Assembly (NCBI RefSeq): GCF_000382705.1 | Contig: NZ_ARQE01000004.1 | Coordinates: 218,197-282,196, forward strand | Source: Aureimonas ureilytica DSM 18598 = NBRC 106430 | Lineage (GTDB): Bacteria; Pseudomonadota; Alphaproteobacteria; Rhizobiales; Rhizobiaceae | Direction of reading: 5' to 3' | Length of the DNA stretch: 64,000 bases | In this document: piece after piece, positions 16,522 through 26,558 of the stretch | How positions within the stretch are numbered: position 1 is the first letter of the stretch | Layout of the letters: each line of letters opens with the position of its first letter | Notes under the pieces: generated by a model | The model's database searches: none | Told to the model about the DNA's origin: nothing | What the model saw: only the letters and a program-made list of their open reading frames with translations | Program-made: the position numbers and the translations under genes

Positions 16522-17679
16522 TCAGCGATTGACCACCGCGAGGCTGAGGCGCTGGGACGGCAGGTCGTCCTCGATCCGGTCTCGCCCGTTGCGCTTGGCC
16601 TCGTAGACGAGGCGGTCCGCCCGCCGCAAAGCATCTTCCAGCGGCTCGGCCTCAGCGCGCATCGTCGCCCCGAAGGACGCCGTCTGATGTCCCGCAATCC
16701 CCGTCGGCGACCAGTCGAAGCGCCGCATGGCGGCGCGAAGGCTTTCCGCCGTGGCGCGGACATGGCGGGCGGGCATGTCGGCGAGGTGGACGACGAACTC
16801 CTCGCCGCCGGTTCGCGAGACGACGCCGGACGATCCGACGACGTCCTGCGCGAGATCGGCGAAGGCCACGAGCAAACGGTCGCCGGCCTCGTGGCCCCAG
16901 GTGTCGTTCACCTGCTTGAAGCGGTCGAGATCGCAGCAGATCACCCCGCCGGCCTGCCCCGCCGTTGCACGGCCGGCGATCGCCGCAAGGCCGCGGCGGT
17001 TCAGAAGGCCTGTCAGCGGATCGACGAGCGCGTCCCGGCGATAGCCGTCCACGAGATCCGACACGGTGCCGGAGAGGGCGAGGATGGCGAAGACGAGGCT
17101 CGTCAAAAGCGCCCCGCCGAACATCAGCTCGCTATAGTCCGTGGTGAAGAAGGCCTCGGGACGAGCGTCCCCGACGGTCAGCTGCACGCTCGCGGCCAGA
17201 AGCACGTTCTGGATCACGACGACCCACAGGACCACGAGAAGCCCTCGATCGATCCGCCTCGCCGGCCAGCACCGCGCGGTGACGAGCGCGAATCCCAGTT
17301 GCAGCGCGCAGGTCAGGTCCGAGGCGAGCGTTTCCGCCGGCAGGCTTTCGGCGACGAAGATGCCGTAGGCCGGCGCGACGATCCCGACCCCCAGAAGGGC
17401 GATCCGCGCGCGAAACAGGCGCGGGCCGCCGAAGCGAAACACGACGGCGCAGGCATAGCTGAAGAAGGCCAGCGCGAAGAACGCGTCGGCCATGAAGGCG
17501 ATGATCTGGGTGGGAATCAGGACGTCCGTCGCGGGGAAACCGAACGCCGCCGCCGACAGGAGGAAGCCGAGCCCCCAGAAGAGGGACTCCCGCGCCGCGC
17601 CCAGCTTTCGTGCGGCGAGAAACAGGACCCCGAAGGCCGCCATCACCACGGGCACGGCGAAGCCGAGGCCTGGATCCAT
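16522..17679 (-). CDS. Membrane GGDEF diguanylate cyclase
   Basis: A 385-residue protein with seven or so membrane helices in residues 1-205 as sensor part and a cytoplasmic GGDEF domain (about 215-370). The active-site motif is intact (GGEEF, 291-295), with the metal/GTP site 'CDLDRFKQVNDTWGHEAGD' (249-267) and 'DPLTGLLNRRG' at 220-230. The RxxD inhibitory I-site just before GGEEF is absent ('GSSGVVSRT'), so product inhibition is not expected. It should make c-di-GMP from GTP. The likely counterpart phosphodiesterase in the window is at 8624-9379. It is monocistronic. Confidence 0.9.
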   Translation of the reverse strand: MDPGLGFAVPVVMAAFGVLFLAARKLGAARESLFWGLGFLLSAAAFGFPATDVLIPTQIIAFMADAFFALAFFSYACAVVFRFGGPRLFRARIALLGVGIVAPAYGIFVAESLPAETLASDLTCALQLGFALVTARCWPARRIDRGLLVVLWVVVIQNVLLAASVQLTVGDARPEAFFTTDYSELMFGGALLTSLVFAILALSGTVSDLVDGYRRDALVDPLTGLLNRRGLAAIAGRATAGQAGGVICCDLDRFKQVNDTWGHEAGDRLLVAFADLAQDVVGSSGVVSRTGGEEFVVHLADMPARHVRATAESLRAAMRRFDWSPTGIAGHQTASFGATMRAEAEPLEDALRRADRLVYEAKRNGRDRIEDDLPSQRLSLAVVNR

Positions 17680-17900
17680 TCTGCGCTACCCTTCCGCGCC
17701 GAAACGCGCGATCCGCGTTCCGTAAAAGCCTAGCGGCCAGCGGTTGCGGAAGCGTTTCGAGGTGACGAACAGGCCGCCTGAATTTCACGACGCCACACCG
17801 TCGCGAGGCACGACGATCCCGACTCGACGCCGACAAGCTCGACAGACGAGCCGAATGCCGCTTGGAGCACAACAAATCAAAACTGATGGGGAAATTTGAC

Positions 17901-17975
17901 TGGTACGCCCAAGGGGAATCGAACCCCTGTTTGCGCCGTGAGAGGGCGCCGTCCTAACCGCTAGACGATGGGCGC
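17901..17975 (-). tRNA. tRNA-Glu (CTC)
   Basis: On the minus strand a 75-nt cloverleaf: acceptor GCGCCCA paired to TGGGCGT (first pair G-U), D arm GTCT/GGAC, anticodon stem GCGCC/GGCGC with loop CTCTCAC (anticodon CTC), T arm AGGGG-TTCGATT-CCCCT, discriminator A and encoded CCA (17901-17903). Confidence 0.95.
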
Positions 17976-17990
17976 GAACCAGTGAGAGGG

Positions 17991-18019
17991 TGTATAGCCG
18001 CGCCGTTCGGGCGTGGCAA
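17991..18019 (-). promoter_or_regulatory. sigma70-type promoter for tRNA-Glu
   Basis: On the minus strand TTGCCA (18019-18014), a 17-nt spacer and TATACA (17996-17991). The predicted start lies about 10 nt before the mature tRNA 5' end. Confidence 0.7.
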
Positions 18020-18025
18020 GCGCTT

Positions 18026-18391
18026 TTATTGCGCGGACGAATTTTTCTCCGATCCGTCGAAAACGAGCGGGTAGCGCGAGAGGATACGGCGCGAGGGCCG
18101 GTCCACGAGGAGAATTTCCTCCGAATCGCCGATCGCCACCCGAAGGAGGATCGTCTCGCCGCTGAGGCTCGTCTCCACGACGCGGGCGCCGACGGGCAGC
18201 GAGATCGGCCCGCCGCCTTCGGCCAACGACGCGGTGGCCGGGCCGGCGCTGCGATAGACAACGGCGCTCAGAACCGCGATAAGGCCGACGAAAAGCACGG
18301 CGATCGATAGCGCCAGAAGCCGCACCATCTTGCGACGGATCTTCTCGAAGGCCGGGTCCAGGGGGGGCTGCGCACCCGTTTCGTCGCTCAT
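18026..18391 (-). CDS. DUF6476-type small membrane protein
   Basis: A 121-residue protein with a short acidic N-terminus, 'FEKIRRKMVRLLALSIAVLF' leading into one membrane helix (about 22-45), and a beta-rich periplasmic part ('LPVGARVVETSLSGETILLRVAIGDSEEILLVD'). This matches the small DUF6476 family seen next to rluD in Rhizobiales; function unknown. The start ATG 18391 is only 21 nt from the divergent pseudouridine synthase start, so the promoters of the two genes must overlap one another or lie within coding sequence. Confidence 0.72.
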   Translation of the reverse strand: MSDETGAQPPLDPAFEKIRRKMVRLLALSIAVLFVGLIAVLSAVVYRSAGPATASLAEGGGPISLPVGARVVETSLSGETILLRVAIGDSEEILLVDRPSRRILSRYPLVFDGSEKNSSAQ

Positions 18392-18412
18392 GCCGTTATT
18401 GTCCAGATACTC

Positions 18413-19462
18413 GTGGAGGTTCCCATTCCGGCTGTTGGTACAAGCGGACCGGAAGCGGGCGCAAGCCGCTTCCTCGTTTCCGATGAGGATGCCGGCAAGC
18501 GGCTCGACCAGTTCCTGGCGCAGGCCCTCGCCGGCGACCTGTCGCGCTCGCGCGTCCAGTCGCTGATCGAGGCCGGCCAGGTGAGCGTCGACGACGTCGC
18601 CGCCCTGTCGCCCAAGCGCCGGGTGCAGCCGGGCGAAAGCGTCGCGCTCGTCATGCCCGAGCCGGAAGCGCCCGACCCCGAGCCCGAGAACATTCCGCTC
18701 GACATCCTCTACGAGGACGCCGACCTCGTGGTGCTCGACAAGCCGGCGGGGCTCGTCGTCCATCCGGGGCCGGGCAACTGGACGGGAACGCTCGTCAACG
18801 CGCTCCTCTTCCATTGCGGCGACACGCTGTCGGGCATCGGCGGCGTGCGCCGGCCGGGCATCGTGCATCGGCTCGACAAGGACACGAGCGGCGTCATGGT
18901 GGTCGCCAAGAACGACCTCGCCCATCGCTCGCTCGCCGAACAGTTCGCCGCCCATGGCGCGGACGGGCGCATGGAGCGCGCCTATCAGGCCGTGGTCTGG
19001 GGCATTCCCTCGCGCCCGATCGGCACGGTGGAGGCCGCGCTCGGCCGCTCCAATTCCGACCGCACCAAGCGCACCGTCGTGCCGGCCGGCCGCCCCGACG
19101 CGCGCCATGCGGTGACGCATTTCGAGGTGCTGGAGCGCTATGGCGAGGGCAACACCAGCGCCTCGCTCGTCGCCTGCATTCTCGAAACAGGGCGCACGCA
19201 TCAGATCCGCGTCCACATGGCCCATATCGACCATCCGCTGATCGGCGACGAAACCTACGGCGCGCATTTCAAGAGCAAGGCGCGCAAGTTCGGCACTGCA
19301 GCCGAAACCGTCGCGGGTTTTCCGCGTCAGGCGCTCCACGCCTTCCGCCTCGCCTTCGAGCATCCCTCCACCGGCGAGGCGATGGAATTCGAGACCGAAC
19401 TTCCCGACGATCTCTCGGAACTCGTGGAGGCGCTTCGACATTTCACACCCGACGCCACTTGA
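18413..19462 (+). CDS. RluA/RluD-family 23S rRNA pseudouridine synthase
   Basis: A 349-residue enzyme converting uridine to pseudouridine in RNA. An S4 RNA-binding domain (about 18-80, 'DAGKRLDQFLAQALAGDLSR', 'SRVQSLIEAGQVSVDDV') precedes the catalytic domain with 'LDKPAGLVVHPGPGN' and the signature 'IVHRLDKDTSGVMVVAK', whose Asp is the nucleophile. 'LETGRTHQIRVHMAHIDHPLIGDETYG' completes the family. S4 plus length favour RluD (helix 69 of 23S rRNA), but RluC-like specificity is not excluded. Start codon GTG 18413 is 21 nt from the divergent DUF6476 gene. Confidence 0.93.
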   Translation: MEVPIPAVGTSGPEAGASRFLVSDEDAGKRLDQFLAQALAGDLSRSRVQSLIEAGQVSVDDVAALSPKRRVQPGESVALVMPEPEAPDPEPENIPLDILYEDADLVVLDKPAGLVVHPGPGNWTGTLVNALLFHCGDTLSGIGGVRRPGIVHRLDKDTSGVMVVAKNDLAHRSLAEQFAAHGADGRMERAYQAVVWGIPSRPIGTVEAALGRSNSDRTKRTVVPAGRPDARHAVTHFEVLERYGEGNTSASLVACILETGRTHQIRVHMAHIDHPLIGDETYGAHFKSKARKFGTAAETVAGFPRQALHAFRLAFEHPSTGEAMEFETELPDDLSELVEALRHFTPDAT

Positions 19463-19519
19463 GGGCAGCGGGTCGCAGCGAGTTCGAAACGCCCCGCCTC
19501 CGAGCGTCTTCGTCAGGTG

Positions 19520-19538
19520 AACGATTTGTAATCGTTTT
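19520..19538 (+). terminator. Weak hairpin terminator after the pseudouridine synthase
   Basis: 7-bp stem AACGATT / AATCGTT with a 3-nt loop, then a short T run. It lies 57 nt after the stop codon and before rpoH. Confidence 0.5.
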
Positions 19539-19669
19539 CGCCATGTTCAGGCCGTGCAATGCGGCGACTGCATCACCATATCGGGTTGGAGCGAGTTGCG
19601 CCTACCGGGCAGCTCGCCTTGCGATCGGCTCGGTTTCGAGCGGTCGCCGATGAGAAGGAGGGTTCCCTT

Positions 19670-20581
19670 ATGGCGAGAGCCAATCTTCCGAGCATTGCGT
19701 CGGGCGAAGGTGGTCTGGCGCGCTATCTCGATGAGATCCGCCGGTTTCCCATGTTGGAGCCGAACGAAGAGTACATGCTGGCCAAGCGCTATGCCGAGCA
19801 CGACGATCGTGACGCGGCGCACCGGCTGGTGACGAGCCATCTGCGCCTCGTGGCGAAGATCGCGATGGGCTATCGCGGCTACGGCCTGCCGATCGGCGAG
19901 GTCGTGTCGGAGGGCAATGTCGGCCTGATGCAGGCGGTCAAGCGTTTCGACGCCGACCGCGGCTTCCGTCTGGCGACCTATGCCATGTGGTGGATCAAGG
20001 CTTCGATCCAGGAATATATCCTGCGTTCGTGGAGCCTCGTGAAAATGGGCACCACGGCCAACCAGAAGCGCCTGTTCTTCAATCTGCGCAAGATGAAGAG
20101 CCGCATCCAGGCGCTGGACGAGGGCGATCTTCGCCCCGAGCAGGTTCAGCAGATCGCCACTTCGCTCGGCGTGTCCGAGGAAGAGGTCATTTCCATGAAC
20201 CGCCGCCTGTCGGGCGACGCTTCGCTCAACGCGCCGATCCGCGCGACCGAGGGCGAAAGCGGCGAATGGCAGGACTGGCTGGTGGACCAGTCGGAAAACC
20301 AGGAAGACGTCCTCGTCGAGCAGGACGAGATGAACCAGCGGCGCGGTATGCTGCGCTCGGCCATGAACGTCCTCAACGACCGCGAGCGCCGTATCTTCGA
20401 GGCGCGCCGCCTCGCCGAGGACCCGATCACGCTGGAAGCCCTGTCCGGCGAGTTCGACATCAGCCGCGAGCGCGTGCGCCAGATCGAGGTGCGCGCCTTC
20501 GAGAAGGTGCAGAAGGCCGTGAAGGACACGGCCGAGGCCGCCCGCCGGCAGCTGCGCGTGGTCAGCGAAGCGACCGCCTGA
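19670..20581 (+). CDS. rpoH: RNA polymerase sigma-32 (RpoH)
   Basis: A 303-residue heat-shock sigma factor. Region 1.2/2.1 starts with '[28 protein letters not shown]'. Region 2 has '[19 protein letters not shown]', '[41 protein letters not shown]' (split here as two adjacent blocks), and the RpoH box '[13 protein letters not shown]' is diagnostic. Region 4 carries the helix-turn-helix '[28 protein letters not shown]'. ATG 19670 has an excellent ribosome binding site (GAAGGAGGG). A strong terminator follows. Confidence 0.97.
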   Translation: MARANLPSIASGEGGLARYLDEIRRFPMLEPNEEYMLAKRYAEHDDRDAAHRLVTSHLRLVAKIAMGYRGYGLPIGEVVSEGNVGLMQAVKRFDADRGFRLATYAMWWIKASIQEYILRSWSLVKMGTTANQKRLFFNLRKMKSRIQALDEGDLRPEQVQQIATSLGVSEEEVISMNRRLSGDASLNAPIRATEGESGEWQDWLVDQSENQEDVLVEQDEMNQRRGMLRSAMNVLNDRERRIFEARRLAEDPITLEALSGEFDISRERVRQIEVRAFEKVQKAVKDTAEAARRQLRVVSEATA

Positions 20582-20610
20582 CCGCTCTCACGGTCCCGTC
20601 CCAGACATCC

Positions 20611-20638
20611 AAGCCTCCGGCGCCGCCGGGGGCTTTTT
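20611..20638 (+). terminator. Rho-independent terminator after rpoH
   Basis: 10-bp stem AAGCCTCCGG / CCGGGGGCTT (one T-G pair), loop CGCCG, then five T; 29 nt after the rpoH stop. Confidence 0.9.
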
Positions 20639-20732
20639 CTTTGGGCGCGCGCCGGCCGAAAAGACGGGGCCGGATGCTTGCGATCGGGGAAGCGATCCAC
20701 GACATTCCGCCCTGACAATGCGGAGTTTTTCG

Positions 20733-22610
20733 ATGCCCGATCCAGGACGCGCCCCGGCGCGATCCAGCGCCAGCGACGTGCTCTTTGCGCGAGGCACCCA
20801 GCCCAAGCCGCTCGACGTCCTGAAGACCGTGTTCGGCCACGAGGGCTTTCGCGGCCAGCAGGAAGCGGTGGTGGAGCAGATCGTGTCGGGCGGCGACGCG
20901 CTGGTCCTGTTTCCGACGGGCGCCGGCAAGTCGCTCTGCTATCAGGTGCCGGCCCTTTGCCGGCCGGGCGTCGCCATCGTCGTCTCGCCCCTGATCGCCC
21001 TCATGCGCGATCAGGTGCAAGCGCTGCGGCAGGTGGGCGTGCGCGCCGCCTCGCTGAACTCGACGCTCAGCGAGGACGAGCGCAACGCCGTCTGGCGCGA
21101 TCTCACGAGCGGCCAGCTCGATCTTCTCTATGTGACGCCCGAACGTCTGACGGCGGAGGGTTTCCGCCGCAGCCTGTCGCGGCTCGACATCGCGCTCTTC
21201 GCCATCGACGAGGCGCATTGCGTCAGCCAGTGGGGCCACGATTTCCGCCCCGAATATCGCGAGCTTGCCAGCCTTGCGGACGAGTTTCCGCACGTGCCGC
21301 GCGTCGCCCTCACAGCGACGGCCGACGCCGCCACCCGCGCCGACATCGCCGAGCGCCTTCGCCTCGAGGACGCGCCGGTCTTTGCCACGTCCTTCGATCG
21401 GCCGAACATCCGCTACGCCATCGTGGAGCGCGACAACGCCCGCAAGCAGCTTCTCCACTTTCTCCAGGGGCACAAGGGCAATAGCGGCATCGTCTACTGC
21501 CTGTCACGCCGCAAGGTGGAGGAGACCGCCGAGTGGCTGAACGCGCAAGGCATCTACGCCCTGCCCTACCACGCGGGCATGGAGCCGGCGGTGAAGGCGC
21601 GCCATCAGGACGCGTTCCTGCGCGAGGAAACGGTCTGCCTCGTCGCGACCGTCGCCTTCGGCATGGGCATCGACAAGCCGGACGTGCGCTTCGTCGCCCA
21701 TCTCGACCTGCCTTCCTCGGTTGAGGCCTACTACCAGGAGACCGGCCGCGCGGGCCGCGACGGCCAGCCCTCCGAAGCCTGGATGGCCTATGGCCTCCAG
21801 GACGTGGTGCAGCGCCGGCGCATGATCGACGAAAGCAGCGCGGAGGACGCGATCAAGCGCGTCGAGCGCGGCAAGCTCGACGCGCTGCTCGGCATCTGCG
21901 AGACGCCGCAATGCCGGCGCGCGGCGATCCTCCGGCATTTCGGCGAAGCGCATGACGGGCATTGCGGCAATTGCGACACTTGCCTCTCTCCGGTTGAAAC
22001 CTGGGACGGAACCGACGCCGCCGTGAAGCTCATGGCCGCCGTCTATCGCACGGGCGAGCGCTTCGGCCTCGCCTATGTGATCGACGTCCTCACCGGCAAG
22101 GCAAACGACAAGGTGCGCCAGAACGGGCACGACACGATCCCCGTCTTCGGACAGGGCTGCGATCTCGACGCCCGCGCCTGGAACTCGGTGGCGCGCCAGC
22201 TGACGGCGGCGAGCCTGCTTCTGGTCGATCACCAGGCCTATGGCGCGCTTTATCTCGGCGAAGGCGCACGGGCCGTGTTCAAGGGCGAGCGGCGCGTCGT
22301 CCTGCGCAAGGATCGCTCGCGCAAGGCGACCGAATTCCGCCGCACGCCGGGCGCGGCGACGAGCGGGCTGGATCAGGAGGCCGCCTTCGTCTTCGAAGCG
22401 CTGCGCCGCCTGCGCGCGCGCCTGTCGCGCGAGCAGGGCCTGCCGGCCTATATGGTCTTCTCCGACGCGACGCTGCGCGCCATGGCCGAGATGCGCCCGC
22501 GCACGCTGCGCCTCATGGGCGAGGTGCCGGGCGTCGGCGTCGCCAAGCTGGAGCGCTACGGCGAGATGTTCCTCCAGGCCCTTCAGGAAGCCGAGGAAGC
22601 GCTGCCCTGA
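20733..22610 (+). CDS. recQ: ATP-dependent DNA helicase RecQ
   Basis: A 625-residue superfamily-2 helicase in recombination repair. Walker A '[15 protein letters not shown]', DEAH box with RecQ loop '[18 protein letters not shown]', motif III 'ALTATAD', motif VI '[13 protein letters not shown]'. A Zn-binding RQC segment follows ('[12 protein letters not shown] ... CGNCDTC') and a C-terminal HRDC domain (about 525-605, '[33 protein letters not shown]'). I prefer ATG 20733 because GGAG lies 8 nt upstream; ATG 20718 would add five residues. Its tail is clear of the minus-strand terminator. Confidence 0.96.
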   Translation: MPDPGRAPARSSASDVLFARGTQPKPLDVLKTVFGHEGFRGQQEAVVEQIVSGGDALVLFPTGAGKSLCYQVPALCRPGVAIVVSPLIALMRDQVQALRQVGVRAASLNSTLSEDERNAVWRDLTSGQLDLLYVTPERLTAEGFRRSLSRLDIALFAIDEAHCVSQWGHDFRPEYRELASLADEFPHVPRVALTATADAATRADIAERLRLEDAPVFATSFDRPNIRYAIVERDNARKQLLHFLQGHKGNSGIVYCLSRRKVEETAEWLNAQGIYALPYHAGMEPAVKARHQDAFLREETVCLVATVAFGMGIDKPDVRFVAHLDLPSSVEAYYQETGRAGRDGQPSEAWMAYGLQDVVQRRRMIDESSAEDAIKRVERGKLDALLGICETPQCRRAAILRHFGEAHDGHCGNCDTCLSPVETWDGTDAAVKLMAAVYRTGERFGLAYVIDVLTGKANDKVRQNGHDTIPVFGQGCDLDARAWNSVARQLTAASLLLVDHQAYGALYLGEGARAVFKGERRVVLRKDRSRKATEFRRTPGAATSGLDQEAAFVFEALRRLRARLSREQGLPAYMVFSDATLRAMAEMRPRTLRLMGEVPGVGVAKLERYGEMFLQALQEAEEALP

Positions 22611-22729
22611 GGGCGCAGGACCCGGTTGGCAGGCGGTTGCCGCCGCGCGATCCGTGGGTTCGCCGAAAGCCGATCCCACGGATCGCCCCCTTCGGAGCGA
22701 GACGGGAGAATCCTCGTCGGGCGGCGGGC

Positions 22730-22759
22730 AAAAAAAAAGCCCCCGCCGAAGCGGGGGCT
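22730..22759 (-). terminator. Rho-independent terminator of the proline-rich membrane protein
   Basis: Minus-strand stem AGCCCCCGC / GCGGGGGCT with tetraloop TTCG, then nine or more T. It lies 6 nt after the stop at 22766. Confidence 0.92.
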
Positions 22760-22765
22760 CAGGGA

Positions 22766-24748
22766 TCAGGTCTTGGCGGCCCAGGCGTCCAGCGCTTCCT
22801 TGAAGACGCGATCGCCGGGAATGCCCTTCTCGATCGACATCAGCGCGCGCTGGCCGCTCGCATAGGCGAGCGGAATGTCGATCCACTCCTCGCGGCCGAG
22901 AAGGGCGAGATTGCTGCGCACGGCCTGTTCCAGATCGTTCAGCGCGATGATGAAGAACCCGTCCGAGATCTTGCCGGAAATGCCGATCAACGGCTCGCCG
23001 CGCGCCTGCTCGGTGGGCTTCAGGGCCAGACGCTGGACATTCTCGATGCCCCCGCCCGGCGGGCCATTCGGCGTGTCGAACATGATCTCGATCACATGGC
23101 TCGCCGGCAGCGTCTGGTCGGCGTTGCGACGGATCGTCATGGTCATCTTCATGCCGGTCGAGGGGATCTCGGCAACGGCACGGATCGCGGGCTCTGCCGG
23201 CTGCCCTTCGGCCGGGGGCTCGCGCACGAGGCTCCAGACGATATTGCCGTCCTGCTGCGTGCCTTCCCGGTCGGCGGAGCGCTCCTCGTAGAACACGGCG
23301 CGCTGGCCGACCGCGATCGGCGCGTTGGTGGCCGTCGGGGCCGTGTTGGCGGCGGCGGCGGGCGGCGTGGCGGGGGTGGGTGCCGGGGTCGCGGCCGCAT
23401 CCCGCGCCTGATCGGGCGCCGGGCTCACCTCGGCGGCGACGACATTCGTGCCTTCCTCGAAGGCATTGGCGACGTTGACGCCCGGACCCTCGTCCACTTC
23501 GCTGCCGTCGGCCTGAAGGCGCTGCGTGAACTGGCGCGGGCGCACGCCGTTGGCGGAGGCACCAGCGGCCGCGGGCGCGGTGTCGCTCGGCGTTCCCTGC
23601 GGCGCGGCGGCGGTGGCCGGCGCCTGATCGGCGGGAACAGCGGCGGGCGGCTCGCCCTCATCGGTCGTGTTCGGCGTCGTGGTCGCGACCTGCGTCTCCC
23701 CGCTCCCGGTCACGACGGAGCGGATGTCGTCGAGATAGAACCAGCCGGCCGCGCCGAGCACGACGATCGCCGCGCCCGCAACGCCCAGTCCGAGACGCGA
23801 ACGGTCCTTGGAGCGGGCGCGGCGCGCCGGGTAGCGCGGCGCGGCGAGATCGGGCTCGGGAATGCCGGCGGAGAGCGCGGCTTCGCGCACGGGCGCGCGC
23901 GGCGGGATCGTCGCGGGGCGAAGCTGGCGCGCGCCGGGCGCCTCCGCTAGGGCGGGCGACGCCCCGTCCGTCGGTCCGATCTCGCCGACACGCGGCGCGT
24001 CGTCCAGGGGCTCGGGCGCGCGCGGGGCGCGGTCGACAGGTCCGGTGCGATTGGGCAGGGCCGGCCGGTCGAGCGTCGGCTCGGAGGCGGGCGCGCCGCT
24101 GCTCGGCTCGGCCGGAGACGGCACGCGCGGAAAGGCGGGGAACGCGGGCGGGCGCGTCGTGGGCGTCGCACGCGGGAAAGCGGGCTGCGGCTGGCGCTCA
24201 TTGGCCGGCGGCGCGGCGACCGGACGGCGCTCGTCGCTGCGCGCCGGCACGGCCCATTCCTCGGCCAGGGGCTCCGACGCGGGCTCGATCGGCGCCGGCA
24301 CCGGCGGCGGCGTCAGGGAGCGCGGCGGCAGGCCGCGCGGCGCGAAACTGCCGGGCTCCGGCGCGCGCGGGCTCGCCATCGGCGGGGCCGGCTCGAAGGG
24401 CGCGGGCGGAGAATAGGGCTCGCTCTCGGGCGGCGAGGGAAGCGGGTCCGGCGCGGCGCGCGGGGCGTCCGGCATCGCGTCCATGACAGGCGCGGGGGCG
24501 GGCGCGGGCGGCGCCTCGGGCTCGGGCGCCTCAGGCGGCGGCGCGTAATGCGCCTCGGTCTCGCGAATCGCGTCTTCCAGCACGCGATAGCGCGCCTCGA
24601 CGACGTGGTCCTCCAACGGCGGATTGGCGGCTTCGATCTGCCGCGTGATCGCAGCCCGCGCCTTTTCGTAGACCTTCGCGCGCAATTGCGGCGACGCGTT
24701 GGGCAGTCCGTCGATCGTCTTTCGCAGAACGGCGGTCAGGTTCGCCAT
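22766..24748 (-). CDS. Proline-rich single-span membrane protein, function unknown
   Basis: A 660-residue protein. Residues 1-68 form a helical N-terminal region ('NLTAVLRKTIDGLPNASPQL'), followed by about 240 residues very rich in Pro, Ala and Glu, a basic patch and one membrane helix at about 319-339 ('LGLGVAGAAIVVLGAAGWFYL'). The remainder is a Pro/Ala/Thr linker (350-480) and a folded C-terminal domain (about 490-660, 'QRAVFYEERSADREGTQQDG', 'MKMTMTIRRNADQTLPASHVIEIMF'). By the positive-inside rule the Pro-rich arm is cytoplasmic and the C-domain periplasmic. I believe it is conserved near purA in Rhizobiales but know no function. ATG 24748; GTG 24760 alternative. Confidence 0.75.
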   Translation of the reverse strand: MANLTAVLRKTIDGLPNASPQLRAKVYEKARAAITRQIEAANPPLEDHVVEARYRVLEDAIRETEAHYAPPPEAPEPEAPPAPAPAPVMDAMPDAPRAAPDPLPSPPESEPYSPPAPFEPAPPMASPRAPEPGSFAPRGLPPRSLTPPPVPAPIEPASEPLAEEWAVPARSDERRPVAAPPANERQPQPAFPRATPTTRPPAFPAFPRVPSPAEPSSGAPASEPTLDRPALPNRTGPVDRAPRAPEPLDDAPRVGEIGPTDGASPALAEAPGARQLRPATIPPRAPVREAALSAGIPEPDLAAPRYPARRARSKDRSRLGLGVAGAAIVVLGAAGWFYLDDIRSVVTGSGETQVATTTPNTTDEGEPPAAVPADQAPATAAAPQGTPSDTAPAAAGASANGVRPRQFTQRLQADGSEVDEGPGVNVANAFEEGTNVVAAEVSPAPDQARDAAATPAPTPATPPAAAANTAPTATNAPIAVGQRAVFYEERSADREGTQQDGNIVWSLVREPPAEGQPAEPAIRAVAEIPSTGMKMTMTIRRNADQTLPASHVIEIMFDTPNGPPGGGIENVQRLALKPTEQARGEPLIGISGKISDGFFIIALNDLEQAVRSNLALLGREEWIDIPLAYASGQRALMSIEKGIPGDRVFKEALDAWAAKT

Positions 24749-24982
24749 GGATAGCTGCACTCGCTAAGCTGTATGGCTGCGCACCGCGCGAGCCGTCGAG
24801 AAACGCCCGTGACCCCATCAGCTCGACCCTGTCCGAGACTGTCGGGACATGGACGCGCCTTAAACCCCAAGCGGTCCTGTTCCTAGCCGAAAACTGCGGC
24901 AAGGAAAGGACCGCCAAGGGCACAGGGCCCGGAGCTTCGCCCGAAAGATCGAACGGTACGGAGATTTTATATCAACCCTTCC

Positions 24983-26275
24983 TTAATCCTGAAACGGATC
25001 ACGGACAAGGATCGTGTCGTCGCGCTCGGGCGAGGTCGACAGGAGCGTGACGGGCGCGCCGACCAGCTCCTCGATCTGCCGGACATATTTGACCGCCTGT
25101 GCCGGCAGGTCGGCCCAGGAGCGCGCGCCCGCCGTCGTGCCCTTCCAGCCCTCGAAGCTCTCGTAGATCGGCACGACGCGGCGCTGCGCGCCGAGGCTCG
25201 CCGGGAAATAGTCGATCCGCTCGCCGTCGAGTTCGTAGCCGACGCAGATCCTGATCTCGTCCATGCCGTCGAGCACGTCGAGCTTGGTCAGCGCGAGGCC
25301 GTGGATGCCGTTGATGGCGACGGCCTGGCGCACCAGAACCGCGTCGAACCAGCCGCAGCGGCGCTTGCGGCCCGTCACCGTGCCGAACTCGTGGCCCTTG
25401 GTGCCCAGGAACTCGCCGACCTCGTTGTCCTGCTCGGTCGGGAACGGACCTTCGCCGACACGCGTCGTGTAGGCCTTGGTGATGCCGAGCACGAAGCCGG
25501 CCGCCGAGGGGCCGAGGCCCGAGCCCGCCGCCGCCTGCCCCGCCACGGTGTTGGACGAGGTCACATAGGGGTAGGTGCCGTGGTCGATGTCGAGAAGCGT
25601 GCCCTGCGCGCCCTCGAACAGGATGCGGTCGCCGGCCTTGCGGCGCTCGTCGAGAAGGCGCCACACGCGGTCGATATAGGGCGTGATCTCGGCCGCCACC
25701 GAGGTCAGCTCTTCGAGGATCGCCTCAGCCGAAACCTCCGGCTGGCCGAGGCCGCGCCGCAGCGGATTGTGATGGGCAAGGAGGCGCTCGATGCGCTCGG
25801 GCAGGACGTCGAGCTCGGCCAGATCCATGATGCGGATGGCGCGGCGGCCGACCTTGTCCTCGTAGGCCGGGCCGATGCCCCGGCCGGTCGTGCCGATCTT
25901 GGTGCCGGAGGCCGCCGATTCGCGCGCGGCGTCGAGCTCGCGGTGGAGCGACAGGATCAGCGCGGCGTTGTCGGCGATGCGCAGCGTCTTCGGGCCGATC
26001 TGGATGCCCTGCGCCTCGATGCGCTTCTTTTCGGCGACGAAAGCGTGCGGGTCGAAGACCACGCCGTTGCCGATCACCGACAGCTTGCCCTGGCGCACGA
26101 CGCCCGAGGGCAGAAGCGACAGCTTGTAGGACACGCCGTCCACGACCAGCGTGTGACCGGCATTGTGACCGCCCTGGAAGCGCACGACGACGTCGGCGCG
26201 CTCCGACAGCCAGTCCACGATCTTGCCCTTTCCTTCGTCACCCCACTGCGATCCGACGACGACGACGTTTGCCAT
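24983..26275 (-). CDS. purA: Adenylosuccinate synthetase
   Basis: A 430-residue enzyme joining IMP and aspartate with GTP in AMP biosynthesis. The N-terminus '[20 protein letters not shown]' has the GDEGKGK phosphate loop (about 12-18), with catalytic Asp13 and His41 in '[11 protein letters not shown]'. '[14 protein letters not shown]' and '[12 protein letters not shown]' and '[10 protein letters not shown]' are family blocks. Length is normal. It is followed, on the same strand, by the proline-rich membrane protein 234 nt downstream. Confidence 0.98.
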   Translation of the reverse strand: MANVVVVGSQWGDEGKGKIVDWLSERADVVVRFQGGHNAGHTLVVDGVSYKLSLLPSGVVRQGKLSVIGNGVVFDPHAFVAEKKRIEAQGIQIGPKTLRIADNAALILSLHRELDAARESAASGTKIGTTGRGIGPAYEDKVGRRAIRIMDLAELDVLPERIERLLAHHNPLRRGLGQPEVSAEAILEELTSVAAEITPYIDRVWRLLDERRKAGDRILFEGAQGTLLDIDHGTYPYVTSSNTVAGQAAAGSGLGPSAAGFVLGITKAYTTRVGEGPFPTEQDNEVGEFLGTKGHEFGTVTGRKRRCGWFDAVLVRQAVAINGIHGLALTKLDVLDGMDEIRICVGYELDGERIDYFPASLGAQRRVVPIYESFEGWKGTTAGARSWADLPAQAVKYVRQIEELVGAPVTLLSTSPERDDTILVRDPFQD

Positions 26276-26558
26276 TGATGCTCCTCGGCGGCCTTTTGCG
26301 GCCCGTTCCGCTCGCGCCCGCCAGAGCGGGGACGCGCCAAAACACGCGGAATCCCCTTGGAGATTCCGACGCACACTTCGGCCGGACTATAAAGAAGCGA
26401 AGAGCGACTTGCGAGGGCGGAGCATCACTATTTCCGGCGGAGCGGCAAGCGATCTGTGGAGGACGGCGCCGGCCGCCGCCGGCCTTCGCCTTTTGCATCG
26501 CCGGCAAAGACCGCTAAGGGAAGCGCACGGATCTCCCCGTGTCACTTGAGAGACTGCC

